A stretch of DNA of 64,000 nucleotides from Candidatus Nezhaarchaeota archaeon (GTDB lineage: Archaea > Thermoproteota > Methanomethylicia > Nezhaarchaeales > WYZ-LMO8). The notes beneath the pieces were generated by a model, which had not been told where the DNA came from, made no database searches, and saw only the letters and a program-made list of their open reading frames with translations. Position numbers and translations under genes: made by a program. Shown here piece by piece: positions 51,753 to 60,228 of the stretch. The stretch spans positions 288,097 to 352,096 of the forward strand of contig JANXDO010000001.1 in assembly GCA_025059375.1 (NCBI GenBank), given 5' to 3'. Each line of letters opens with the position of its first letter. Position 1 is the first letter of the stretch.

Positions 51753-52850
51753 TTAACGGATCTGCTTAATTAGCCTCCCATATTCTTCGTATATGGCTTC
51801 TTCTATGTCCGCCATGCCCCTCTCAGTCAATACGTGAGCTATGAAGGCTGTTCCACCAGCTCCAACACCTTCCTTTACATATCCATCCTCATAGCGTCTC
51901 AGCCCAACATAAGGCGCCTTCGAGAAGTCTAAGTTAACTGAGACTATGGGCACCGCGGGCTCAATAGACCCTATTAGATTCGCTATGCTCGACAACTTAT
52001 CTGATGTTATCCACCTCGTAGTGACTGTGATGACTGAGCCTCTTAGATTTAAGTTCATGTGCTTCGCTATTGCTATGACAGATGCCATTTGTGTTCCACC
52101 TGCCAGCACGACCTTAGCTCCATTCTCCAGCGCTCCGTGAACGAAGCCGGCCATGGAGACGTGTACCGGGTCGCCTAGTGCTGAAACTGCTTTAATAGGG
52201 TCCTTCCTCACCTCATCAACCCTTAATCTTGCTTTCTCGAGGCCCTCCCTAACGATCCTCTCCTTGAGTTCATGAGGATTCGATGGCGAAGCGCTACTGA
52301 CCTTCCCCCAAGCATTATAGCCTAGAGCTGATAGAATTCCTAGAGTAGTCGTTGTTCCTCCAGGTATGCTCTCCCCAAGCAAGTACACGTCAACTCCATG
52401 AATTGTATGAGCTAACGTTCTAGCCTCATCGTATAACGACTTAGTAACCTCATATGGCAAAGCACTCCCAGTGTTGATGAATTCACCTACTCTCCTACTC
52501 GGTAGGACCACGTGTGGAATCTTGGGCTCTATGGCTGAGCCCACATCAACGACGATGTAGGGTATCTTGCACAAGTTGAGGCACGTCCTCGTTATGATGG
52601 CGGGCGTCGGTATGCCTTCCGGCGTTACGGGAATGACATTGAAACTCTTGGGCGCACCATATACTAGATACTCCACATCACAAGCAGGGGTATAGAGTGT
52701 AAGATCAGGCGTAGCACCAGCGATGCTTATCCCAGGTATTGTTGATGTCCGCGTTGAACCTATGAAGTAGAGCGCCATAACTCTACCCGTCTTAACCTTA
52801 TCGATCACCTCATTCATGATGCTGTGTGATCCAATGACGGAGAACTCCAT
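51753..52850 (-). CDS. cobT: Nicotinate mononucleotide:base phosphoribosyltransferase CobT (archaeal)
   Basis: The 365-residue protein contains the AGATPDLTLYTPACDVEYL and PEGIPTPAIITRTC segments, ESIPGGTTTTLGILSALGY, and VLAGGTQMASVIAIAKHMN. These identify archaeal CobT (TIGR00303), which activates the lower ligand of cobalamin. It suggests corrinoid synthesis or salvage. The start lies downstream of a TATA box at 52889-52897 and a 14-bp palindrome at 52923-52936. A long gap separates it from the next gene. Confidence 0.85.
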   Translation of the reverse strand: MEFSVIGSHSIMNEVIDKVKTGRVMALYFIGSTRTSTIPGISIAGATPDLTLYTPACDVEYLVYGAPKSFNVIPVTPEGIPTPAIITRTCLNLCKIPYIVVDVGSAIEPKIPHVVLPSRRVGEFINTGSALPYEVTKSLYDEARTLAHTIHGVDVYLLGESIPGGTTTTLGILSALGYNAWGKVSSASPSNPHELKERIVREGLEKARLRVDEVRKDPIKAVSALGDPVHVSMAGFVHGALENGAKVVLAGGTQMASVIAIAKHMNLNLRGSVITVTTRWITSDKLSSIANLIGSIEPAVPIVSVNLDFSKAPYVGLRRYEDGYVKEGVGAGGTAFIAHVLTERGMADIEEAIYEEYGRLIKQIR

Positions 52851-52888
52851 GCCTCATCGCCAGGTCACTTTATGTTAATTAAGCTTTA

Positions 52889-52897
52889 GTTTTAAAC
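52889..52897 (-). promoter_or_regulatory. TATA box for cobT
   Basis: On the minus strand GTTTAAAAC is centred 43 bases before the cobT start, giving a leader of about 17 bases. Confidence 0.4.
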
Positions 52898-52922
52898 ATT
52901 TAGTTTGAACATCAAGTTGCAA

Positions 52923-52936
52923 TGCCTTGCAAGGCA
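52923..52936. promoter_or_regulatory. Perfect 14-bp palindrome upstream of cobT
   Basis: TGCCTTGCAAGGCA reads the same on both strands and lies about 30 bases upstream of the cobT TATA box, at a place suited to a dimeric regulator. The 317-base gap from 52851 to 53167 has no gene I can support apart from the promoter parts. Confidence 0.4.
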
Positions 52937-53167
52937 AGCACTTAACGTAAAGAGCCCTTATTATGGCTATAGGCCTTTAAAAAGCCAATAGCAGATTATC
53001 GCGTCACTCTCTTCCTTCAATCATTGAAAAGCTTATGACGTAAAGGGAGGACGTAATTTACTCACTCATAAAAAGCCTACCCACTAAAATGTTTTAAAAC
53101 CCCTCAATTAGCTAGTCATGTAGACTTCTAACATATTAATAAACGTAATACCCACGATATCTGCACG

Positions 53168-53509
53168 ATGAGGTTCACAGAGCTTAGAGATACTAGAAGG
53201 TTGCTTTGGACCCTCATAGATTTTAGACGGATCGTAAATAACAGCACTGAAGCTATCAGTGATGTGATACTAACGACCAGGTCGATTAAGCGCTTAATTA
53301 ATCATCAAGAGGACTCAAGCTTAGGTTCGAGGTTAATCAAGGCCGGTATTGTTTGTATAGCCCTTCCGGAGCCACTATTTTCAAACATAGTAGGATCAAT
53401 GCTGATTGCCACCGGGGCGCTCCTCAGGCGCTCAAATAGCTTAAGTGTCATGGATGCCATTAGGAGCATCAATATGGTTATGGATGAACTGAAGATGGTG
53501 CAGACATGA
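53168..53509 (+). CDS. Small helical protein, unknown function
   Basis: The 113-residue protein consists of helices, with a central hydrophobic stretch (KAGIVCIALPEPLFSNIVGSMLIATGALL) that is long enough for a membrane segment or a buried helix. The ends are charged. There are no recognisable motifs. AT-rich sequence with an AATAAAC element lies about 25 bases upstream of ATG 53168. The gene is monocistronic on the plus strand. Not recognised. Confidence 0.5.
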   Translation: MRFTELRDTRRLLWTLIDFRRIVNNSTEAISDVILTTRSIKRLINHQEDSSLGSRLIKAGIVCIALPEPLFSNIVGSMLIATGALLRRSNSLSVMDAIRSINMVMDELKMVQT

Positions 53510-53568
53510 TCATAACCCGATGACGTCCTCACACTGCAATTATTTAGTTATGCGATGAAGTGGCACTC

Positions 53569-54084
53569 TTACTCCTCAATTTTTAGTTGCTTCTTTGCTT
53601 CCTCATCTGCTAAAATTATTTCAACAACCCACCTAGCTACCTTACCAGAGACCTCTGTACACTTATCCTTGTGTCCACCCATCTCCTCGAATTTTCTAAA
53701 GTCCTCTGGATTCCAGAGGTTAAAGGATCTTCCAAAGAGTCTTAGCTGGACATCCTTACACGAGCAACCTCCAAACTCGTTTACAAACATGTCGTAGAGC
53801 TCCTTTGCCTTCACGTACGACTTGAGGAACCCCTTCTTGCCCATGTTCTCTAAGCTCCTACCGTATACTAAGCCTAACGCTAATACGCCTCCCGCTAGAG
53901 CTCCACACGTACAATTTCCACTAAGTCCTAGGCCTCCAGCTAGGGGATGAGCTGACTTAATTACTAACTCGGCCCCCTTAAGGTTAAGCACCTCGTAAAT
54001 AGCCCTTAAGACGGCTTGCGAGCAATTCTTGTATTCGACACCATACCTGAACGCTAATTGATAAGCCTCTTCAGCCTTATTCAT
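53569..54084 (-). CDS. C_GCAxxG_C_C family redox protein
   Basis: The family signature is complete: CSQAVLRA, then GNCTCGALAGGVLALGLVYG and a pair in FGGCSCKDVQ. Four to five cysteines are expected to bind an iron-sulphur cluster or form a redox disulphide. Members occur in anaerobes and are sometimes near hydrogenases or radical SAM genes; activity is unknown. Start at ATG 54084 follows GGTGG; the frame is open to 54099. Not coupled to another gene. Confidence 0.82.
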   Translation of the reverse strand: MNKAEEAYQLAFRYGVEYKNCSQAVLRAIYEVLNLKGAELVIKSAHPLAGGLGLSGNCTCGALAGGVLALGLVYGRSLENMGKKGFLKSYVKAKELYDMFVNEFGGCSCKDVQLRLFGRSFNLWNPEDFRKFEEMGGHKDKCTEVSGKVARWVVEIILADEEAKKQLKIEE

Positions 54085-54259
54085 GTCCACCAACAACAAC
54101 GCTCTTGTGCATCAATTTAAGGTTTACCTCAAATTTTGCTTTTTAGGAGCTTAAGGGGCCTTACTTCAATCTAAACTTAAGAGTATCGACAATTAAGAGG
54201 ACATGTTAAGCTGGAGACGTTGAATAGCTCCAACCAATATAAGCCTTAGGGGACGGGCT

Positions 54260-54658
54260 ATGCTGCATGGAGTCTTAAAGAAGTTTGTTTTATTCTTAGC
54301 TAAGCTTTTCTTTTATTTCTACGGCTTCATGTGGGCGCTTGGAGCACCAAAAGCTCGCAAAGTTAGTGAAGTCCTTGAGCTTTTCTACATCAGGTTCTTG
54401 AGGGTCCAGAGAAATCACGTAGAGGTAGTTAAGCTCGATGACTATGAACTAGTAACTCGCTGTAGAAATCCTTGCCCTATACTTTGGCTTTCATTGCGTC
54501 TAAGCTTAGATACAAAGTTCACGTGCAGGTACATCTCAGAACCAGTCTGCAAGTACGTTCTTAAGAGGCTGAATCCCAACTTGGTTTTTGAGCGAAACTA
54601 TAACGGGATAAGGCCATACAAGGATTATTGCGAAGAACGCATACTTTTAAAGTCCTAG
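54260..54658 (+). CDS. Cysteine-containing protein, unknown function
   Basis: The 132-residue protein has a hydrophobic N-terminal helix (about residues 9-27), which may be a membrane anchor, then CRNPCPIL, a second group CRYISEPVCKYVL, and a final DYCEERIL. The five cysteines and the basic-aromatic stretch between them (NPNLVFERNYNGIRPYKDY) suggest a metal- or cluster-binding domain. The pattern resembles a widespread archaeal family I cannot name. It has no coupled neighbour; the radical SAM gene is 279 bases away. Confidence 0.6.
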   Translation: MLHGVLKKFVLFLAKLFFYFYGFMWALGAPKARKVSEVLELFYIRFLRVQRNHVEVVKLDDYELVTRCRNPCPILWLSLRLSLDTKFTCRYISEPVCKYVLKRLNPNLVFERNYNGIRPYKDYCEERILLKS

Positions 54659-54949
54659 CGTCACGTGGTCGAGAAGCTCCTCATCAGCCTTGAAGCTTGA
54701 GCTCTTAGAGATCATTGACTCCAACAAGCGCGTTATACTCACGTGACTTCAATCGCTACTTAACACTTAAGCTAGCCATAGTGTGGCGAGCAATTAAGGT
54801 GCTAAGCTTTACACCGAGATAAATGATGTACCCCTTCACGCGAATTACAGCGTTAATGGAAGGCTCTACGATAAGATTATAGTGATCCTCCAACTAAAAC
54901 CCCCATGTAACTCACACCTTCCCGTGCTAGAAGGGGCTTGATAAGCATA

Positions 54950-55768
54950 ATGAGCAGTGGATTAATGCCTAAGAACGAGGAGGCCTTGCAGGGTTACCCT
55001 AGGATGCTTAAGAGGGGTGTCAAGTTTAATCCCCTTGAAGTTGCCAGGCAGACTGAAAGCATAGTGTGCAAGGATGGTGCTAGGAAGTATACAGCCTTCT
55101 ATGCTACTGGCGTTTATGGTGGAATCGCAACTGGATACGTTGTTGGCTGTTGTCTAAGATGCTACTTTTGCTGGACGGACTTGAGCAGAGACTTCCCTGA
55201 AGTGTACGGTAAGTTTTACTCAGCTGAAGAGGTTTGCGAGAACATAGTTAAAGTGGCTAGAAAGTGGAGAGTTAACAAAGCTAGGATTAGTGGTGGTGAA
55301 CCTACACTATGTAGAAAACATCTAACAAGACTTCTTGAGTTAATTCAAGATAGAGAGGAGGTGAAGCTATTCATACTTGAAACCAACGGGATACTATTTG
55401 GAGCCTATGAAAGCTATGTCAAGGATATCGCAGGTCTTAGCAAGGTTTATGTAAGGGTCTCACTTAAAGCAGGTGAACCGGAGGCATTTGAATCTAGGAC
55501 GGGAGCTTCAAAGGATTTCTTTGAACTTCCATTTAAAGCCATTAAGAACCTACTTGAGAACAACGTAAGGTTTCACGTTGCAGCCATGACCGATCCGAGA
55601 ATTATGCCTCCTGAAGAGAGGAGAAAACTATTGGAGAGATTAGCAGAAATCGATCAATTCGTAGCAGCTAACTTAGAGGAGGAGGTTTGTGACCCATACG
55701 AGGGGACACTGGCACGAATGCACTTCTATGGAATAGACCCCATAAAGTTCTTTGGTGGGAGGTATTAG
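54950..55768 (+). CDS. Radical SAM protein
   Basis: The radical SAM cluster motif Cys71-x3-Cys75-x2-Cys78 (numbered from the TTG at 54938) lies in GCCLRCYFCWTD. GGEPTL, IRISGGEP-type segment (RISGGEPTLCRKH) and VRVSLKAGEPEAF follow, as in the AslB/MoaA-like and activating-enzyme families. No extra C-terminal cysteine knots are visible, so a SPASM domain is absent. The start could be TTG 54938 or ATG 54950. The small frame that follows overlaps no other gene and probably belongs to the same transcript. Substrate unknown. Confidence 0.78.
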   Translation: MSSGLMPKNEEALQGYPRMLKRGVKFNPLEVARQTESIVCKDGARKYTAFYATGVYGGIATGYVVGCCLRCYFCWTDLSRDFPEVYGKFYSAEEVCENIVKVARKWRVNKARISGGEPTLCRKHLTRLLELIQDREEVKLFILETNGILFGAYESYVKDIAGLSKVYVRVSLKAGEPEAFESRTGASKDFFELPFKAIKNLLENNVRFHVAAMTDPRIMPPEERRKLLERLAEIDQFVAANLEEEVCDPYEGTLARMHFYGIDPIKFFGGRY

Positions 55769-55770
55769 AG

Positions 55771-56031
55771 CTGTCCTCCAACTTCAAAGAGAAAATTAGG
55801 AAAATACTTGAGGTCTCAGAGATTGAAGGAGAGGATGCGGATCTTAGAGCTCTATGCTCAGCACTCAACATTGAGATCCCAACAGAGCTAAAGAAATACG
55901 AGGAGTTACCGCCACGAATAGCATTAGCACTAGCATATTCAAACGGGAGGTTAAGGGACCTCTTGAGGGAGGTGGCTAGCAACTTCATTGAGAAAAAAAG
56001 CGATTATAAAACCTGTACGAGTCTCAGTTAA
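55771..56031 (+). CDS. Candidate small gene with a CTG start
   Basis: From CTG 55771 an 86-residue frame runs to a TAA at 56029. The product is protein-like: helices with KEKIRKILEVSEIEGED, ELKKYEELPPRIALALA and a basic end. No ATG, GTG or TTG occurs near the start, but GGGAGGT (55757-55763) lies 7 bases before the CTG, an ideal distance. It begins two bases after the radical SAM stop. A CTG start is rare in archaea, so the alternative is translation by reinitiation or a frameshift from the gene before it. Confidence 0.45.
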   Translation: MSSNFKEKIRKILEVSEIEGEDADLRALCSALNIEIPTELKKYEELPPRIALALAYSNGRLRDLLREVASNFIEKKSDYKTCTSLS

Positions 56032-56108
56032 ATTCCTTGATTAGTCATGTGTAAAGCCCTCAATTGAAGTAAAACTTTAAGTCATGAATTGTGAGAAGCA
56101 TTCTCTAA

Positions 56109-56134
56109 TTTAGACGGCGATTTTAGACGGTGAT
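56109..56134. repeat. Two tandem 13-bp repeats
   Basis: TTTAGACGGCGAT (56109-56121) is followed directly by TTTAGACGGTGAT (56122-56134), identical except for one base. It lies in a non-coding gap between the small frame ending at 56031 and a membrane-protein gene. It could be a regulator site. Confidence 0.6.
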
Positions 56135-56248
56135 AACTAACTGAACATCCTCGATGTTTTCATGTATTCCTCTGCTCAACATAAAGACTATCCCTAATTC
56201 GTACACACCTCAGTACATTGATTAGGTGGTGATGGCTTCTCGATTCAA

Positions 56249-56665
56249 TTACTCCTCACTGCGAAGTAGCTTCTCAAACATTCGCATGATGGTGAAGATT
56301 ACTGAGAAGCCTATGATGGTAAAGAGCAACATCTTGAACTCAAATAATGCCGTTACTTTAGTACCATAAACCTCTAGTGGCACCTCAACAACCCCTACCC
56401 CTAAAACATCTATTAGTATCAATAAGCCTAATAGGAGGGATGTGGCACTAAAGACCACGCCGATGCAGGGCTTAGTGCTAGATGAGATCACACCGAGAGA
56501 TATAAAGACGCCTATGAGTGCAGCTATCACTATTGGATGCTCAAATTCAACAGGGAACCTCATCATCTCGCCTACTAGTAGGGGCATTATGTAAGCGAAG
56601 AGGATGAAGAGAGTGAATCCCTCAACAGCCCCCACGACAATTCTTCTAATTAGACCCCTCACCAT
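56249..56665 (-). CDS. Polytopic membrane protein, unknown function
   Basis: The 138-residue protein has four hydrophobic helices separated by short loops (FTLFILFAYIMPLLVG, PIVIAALIGVFISLGV, SLLLGLLILIDVLGV and LLFTIIGFSVIFTI), with a short basic end. It is the third gene of a compact minus-strand trio of membrane proteins. No transporter or enzyme motif is visible. Not recognised. Confidence 0.6.
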   Translation of the reverse strand: MVRGLIRRIVVGAVEGFTLFILFAYIMPLLVGEMMRFPVEFEHPIVIAALIGVFISLGVISSSTKPCIGVVFSATSLLLGLLILIDVLGVGVVEVPLEVYGTKVTALFEFKMLLFTIIGFSVIFTIMRMFEKLLRSEE

Positions 56666-56678
56666 ATATTTCCCCTCA

Positions 56679-57044
56679 CTAGTATCTTAATGACATCTTG
56701 AATAGTCCAGCTATCACTAACTCGACTTCCTTAACGCCTCCTCGAAGATCGTCGTAAGTTAGAGCGACTTCTCTAACAGCAACACCCTTTACAATGTTGT
56801 CAAAGACTATGCTCTTGTCGCCTATAAGTACCCTAACCCTGTCTAGCGGTACATCGAGGGAATAATGTAGAACTAGCTTAACCATAGTACTCTCGTTGTC
56901 TAGAGGTTTAATGCTCTCGATCCTAATTTCAATCCCTCTCGGGTTGCCCGCTACTTGACTAATGAAAACGGCTAATGGTAGTATCGTTAATAACATCACT
57001 GAGATGAGAGATATCGTTAGGATGAATTTGAAGGGTCCATACAA
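56679..57044 (-). CDS. Membrane-anchored extracytoplasmic protein, unknown function
   Basis: The 121-residue product has an N-terminal hydrophobic helix (about residues 8-30) and then a soluble beta-rich domain (MVKLVLHYSLDVPLDRVRVLIG, then VREVALTYDDL). Its topology suggests an outside-facing sandwich domain. It lies 13 bases before the third gene of the trio, and 9 bases after the first. No cysteines or catalytic motifs. Confidence 0.6.
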   Translation of the reverse strand: MYGPFKFILTISLISVMLLTILPLAVFISQVAGNPRGIEIRIESIKPLDNESTMVKLVLHYSLDVPLDRVRVLIGDKSIVFDNIVKGVAVREVALTYDDLRGGVKEVELVIAGLFKMSLRY

Positions 57045-57053
57045 GGCTAATCA

Positions 57054-57365
57054 CTACTTTTGAATTTGCTCTGATTTAATTGACTCTGGCTTAAGCGCTT
57101 GGATTCCGTACCTCAAGAGTACGCTCCCAGCCCAAACCATTACCCCTAAAAAGCCTAATCTAACAGCAACTTCAACAAGTGCGAACACCAATGCTGCTAT
57201 TGTGGCCTCTATCCCTGAGGGTTGAGCCTGAAACCTTGGTAGTTGATAGCCATAAAAGGAGAAGTAAGCCATAACCGCTGCGAGGACTATTAATGCAGCT
57301 CCAACAACTATTAATCCAACCCCGACATATCTTTGAGATAGGCCCTTAATCTTCTCCAAGCTCAT
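57054..57365 (-). CDS. Two-helix membrane protein, unknown function
   Basis: The 103-residue protein has two hydrophobic helices (VGLIVVGAALIVLAAVMAYF and a second around LVEVAVRLGFLGVMVWAG) joined by a polar loop with Pro and Gln. It is the first gene of the trio. GGAGG stands shortly before the ATG, and a CATATATAG promoter lies 32-40 bases upstream. The three together look like subunits of a small membrane complex. Confidence 0.6.
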   Translation of the reverse strand: MSLEKIKGLSQRYVGVGLIVVGAALIVLAAVMAYFSFYGYQLPRFQAQPSGIEATIAALVFALVEVAVRLGFLGVMVWAGSVLLRYGIQALKPESIKSEQIQK

Positions 57366-57396
57366 CTTCGCCTCCGCTTAAAGGTATAGCGCCTAA

Positions 57397-57405
57397 CTAT
57401 ATATG
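57397..57405 (-). promoter_or_regulatory. TATA box for the membrane-protein trio
   Basis: CATATATAG on the minus strand is centred about 36 bases before the ATG of the first gene. Confidence 0.5.
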
Positions 57406-57625
57406 ACTTGGGGTCAAGCAATGACACGCTACCGTGGAGCTAACGATTCAAGTCGAAGCTATCTGATTGATCATTGACGTGAGCTACAAGGGTCTTTAAT
57501 TGTAAGGGCCATGTATCCACACAGCACAAGTTCAATAAGCAACTTAAACATCCCTACACCTTTAAGGTTAGTCTCACTGTTCAATGCAGTACAGGGACTG
57601 TGCTTTTTAATCGCGTCAACATCAG

Positions 57626-57634
57626 TTTAATAAA
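57626..57634 (+). promoter_or_regulatory. TATA box for the cysteine-rich small gene
   Basis: TTTAATAAA stands 22-30 bases before the TTG at 57656, so a leaderless or nearly leaderless transcript is expected. Confidence 0.5.
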
Positions 57635-57655
57635 CTCGCGTTACAGAATAGATGC

Positions 57656-57937
57656 TTGGGGATTAATTTGTGGGGAGGATGTAGATGCTGGTGTTGGTGT
57701 AGACCAATTCACGGATACCCACCGCATCCATTCTTCTGGCATTACCTAATCCCATCACTAGAAGATGAGGTTGTAGCACTCGAAGACTATAAAAGGCATC
57801 TCGAGTACATTAAGACTCGCATTGAGAGGGAAATAGTAGAGATTGAAGCTAGAATAAAAGAATTGAGGAACATGTTTAAGAGGAGCGCTGAAGGATCACA
57901 GCGAAACACATCAATCCCACCCACAAAGTCCAATTAA
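57656..57937 (+). CDS. Cysteine-rich small protein with a coiled coil (DUF5320-like)
   Basis: The 93-residue protein begins with CRCWCWCRPIHGYPPHPFFW, a dense cysteine and histidine cluster, and continues with a coiled-coil helix (EDEVVALEDYKRHLEYIK... and IVEIEARIKELRNMF). The order, a Gly/Cys-rich head followed by a coiled coil, resembles DUF5320 proteins, which are often near iron-sulphur or nitrogenase-related genes. The head may bind a metal. TTG 57656 or TTG 57668 could start it. Confidence 0.6.
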   Translation: MGINLWGGCRCWCWCRPIHGYPPHPFFWHYLIPSLEDEVVALEDYKRHLEYIKTRIEREIVEIEARIKELRNMFKRSAEGSQRNTSIPPTKSN

Positions 57938-58062
57938 GGGGCTAATGCCAATACCTCCATGACCTCTTGAAGGGCACTAACCTCAATACTTCACTGATTA
58001 CTTCTAACCCTTCGTAAGGCTTTAAGCTAGAATGCTACAACATGACATTTAGGTATACTGTT

Positions 58063-59214
58063 ATGAGGATTTTAGAATATGAAGCCAAGAGCATCCTAAC
58101 AAAGTATGGAGTCCCCATACCTAGAGGTGGGTTAGCCAAGAGCGCTCGAGAAGCTCGTGAAATAGCTCAGAAGTTAAATGCTCCATACGTTGTCAAGGCG
58201 CAGGTTCCAGTTGTAGGAAGAGGGAGGCTAAGTGGAGTCCTCTTCGCAGAATCAGTTGAGGACGTAGAGAGGATCTCTAATGAATTGTTTAAGATGACAA
58301 TAGGGGGTTTCCCAGTTACCAAGGTTCTCGTTGAGGAGAAGGTAAACGTCCTCAGAGAGATATACTTTGGAATGACGATTGATAGGATCAAAAGGACCTA
58401 CATAATAGTAGCTTCAACTAGAGGTGGAGCGGATGTAGAGGAGGTGATTAGGGAGTATCCTCACGAGACTATTAAGTTCTGGATAGATCCACTACATGGT
58501 TTTCAATTTTACCAGGCTAAGAACATCATCAGGAGGATGGGGTACCGTGGTGATAGTCTCATATCGCTCGCGAACATTCTCCATAGCCTATATAGAGCTG
58601 GAATGGACTTGGACGCTGAGCTCATAGAAATAAATCCATTAGCAGAAACGCAGGATGGAAAGTTCTTAGCCCTTGATGCGAGGATAGTAATTGATGATAA
58701 TGCTTTATTTCGACATCCAGAGTACAGGGATAGATCGCTTGAAGACAAGCAATCACTTCTAGAGATAGAGGCTACTAAGTATGGCTTGGCTTACGTTAAA
58801 CTGGATGGAGACATAGGCATAATAGGTAATGGTGCTGGCCTGACCATGGCGACCATAGATCTTGTGAAGCTTTATGGTGGGAGGCCAGCAAACTTTCTCG
58901 ATGTTGGTGGTGGTGCTTCTGCTGAGAGAATGGCTATAGCTACACGGATGGTGCTCTCTGACCCACGCGTGAAAGCACTGTTCATAAACATCCTCGGTGG
59001 GATAACCCAGTGTGATGAAATTGCGAGGGGGATTGTTAAGGCTTTAAAGGATCTCAACATTGAGAAGCCCATAGTAGTTCGACTATTAGGGACTAATGAA
59101 GAAGAAGGAAAACGGATACTGATGGAGATGGGCATACATGTGTTTGATAGTATGGAGGAGGCAGCAAAACACATTGTGAAATTGGTGGAGGGAGGCAATG
59201 GGGATAATAGTTGA
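58063..59214 (+). CDS. sucC: Succinate-CoA ligase (ADP-forming) beta subunit
   Basis: The ATP-grasp N-terminus begins [21 protein letters not shown] and includes [32 protein letters not shown], then a CoA-ligase-like domain with [14 protein letters not shown] and [17 protein letters not shown]. It joins succinate and CoA with ATP hydrolysis, or the reverse. ATG 58063 follows AGGT by 8 bases; the frame is open from 58042. It overlaps sucD by 17 bases. Confidence 0.9.
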   Translation: MRILEYEAKSILTKYGVPIPRGGLAKSAREAREIAQKLNAPYVVKAQVPVVGRGRLSGVLFAESVEDVERISNELFKMTIGGFPVTKVLVEEKVNVLREIYFGMTIDRIKRTYIIVASTRGGADVEEVIREYPHETIKFWIDPLHGFQFYQAKNIIRRMGYRGDSLISLANILHSLYRAGMDLDAELIEINPLAETQDGKFLALDARIVIDDNALFRHPEYRDRSLEDKQSLLEIEATKYGLAYVKLDGDIGIIGNGAGLTMATIDLVKLYGGRPANFLDVGGGASAERMAIATRMVLSDPRVKALFINILGGITQCDEIARGIVKALKDLNIEKPIVVRLLGTNEEEGKRILMEMGIHVFDSMEEAAKHIVKLVEGGNGDNS

Positions 59215-60070
59215 TAGGAACACGAGGGCAATAGTTCAAGGTATAACTGGGAGGCAAGGAAGCTTTCACACAAAGCTTATGCTAGAATATGGAACGCAGA
59301 TAGTTGCTGGTGTTACCCCCGGAAGAGGAGGAGCTGTGATCTATGGCGTTCCAGTGTACGATACCGTAGAGGAGGCTGTTAGGGAGCGCCCAGCGAACGC
59401 CTCAATAGTTTTTGTGCCAGCACCCTTCGCAGCGGATGCAGTGCTGGAGTCCTTAGATGCTGGTATAAGAACCATCGTCATAATAACAGAGCACATACCG
59501 ATTAAGGACACCATCACCATCATAGCTCATGCTCGTCGAATGGGTGCTACCATAATAGGTCCCAATACCCCTGGAGTAATAACTCCTGGTGAGTGTAAGC
59601 TTGGAATAATGCCAGCTCATGTGTTTAAGCCTGGAAGAGTAGGCATAGTCTCCAGAAGTGGAACACTTACATACGAAATAGCCATGGAGGTCACTAAGAG
59701 GGGTCTAGGAGAGTCCACATGTATCGGCATAGGTGGGGACCCAATAACCGGCTTAAGCTTCGTTGATGCACTAAAGCTCTTCGAGAACGATCCACAGACC
59801 GACGCTGTCGTACTCATAGGTGAGATAGGTGGAAACCTTGAGGAGCATGCAGCCAAGTACATAGAGGAGAAGCTCTCAAAGCCAGTTGTAGCCTTCATAG
59901 CTGGACTAAGTGCGCCGCCTGAGAGGCGCATGGGCCATGCAGGGGCAATAGTGATGGGGCGAGCTGGAACTGCAGATAGTAAGATAGAGGCGTTAACTAA
60001 GGCTGGCGTTAAGGTTGCTAAAAAACCGGGTGAAGTAGCCACGCTATTAGAGAGGCTGCTTAAGTCTTAG
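59198..60070 (+). CDS. sucD: Succinate-CoA ligase alpha subunit
   Basis: The CoA-binding Rossmann domain has [21 protein letters not shown], and the catalytic domain has [34 protein letters not shown] and the active-site histidine in [11 protein letters not shown]. At 290 residues the length is standard. The substantial overlap with sucC indicates coupled translation. The pair links succinyl-CoA to ATP formation or serves a partial citric acid cycle. Confidence 0.92.
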   Translation: MGIIVDRNTRAIVQGITGRQGSFHTKLMLEYGTQIVAGVTPGRGGAVIYGVPVYDTVEEAVRERPANASIVFVPAPFAADAVLESLDAGIRTIVIITEHIPIKDTITIIAHARRMGATIIGPNTPGVITPGECKLGIMPAHVFKPGRVGIVSRSGTLTYEIAMEVTKRGLGESTCIGIGGDPITGLSFVDALKLFENDPQTDAVVLIGEIGGNLEEHAAKYIEEKLSKPVVAFIAGLSAPPERRMGHAGAIVMGRAGTADSKIEALTKAGVKVAKKPGEVATLLERLLKS

Positions 60071-60228
60071 TAACATGACGATGTAATCAAGCATTATCGA
60101 ATGGGCTGGAGAGTTTCGATTACTCAGCGTTAAAGTTGATTGTCTTAACTGCTTAGTCAAGTCCACGACGTAGAAAGTTACATAAGGGCTTGCATCCTAT
60201 AAGTAAGGCTAGTCGTCTGGGTTGTAAG

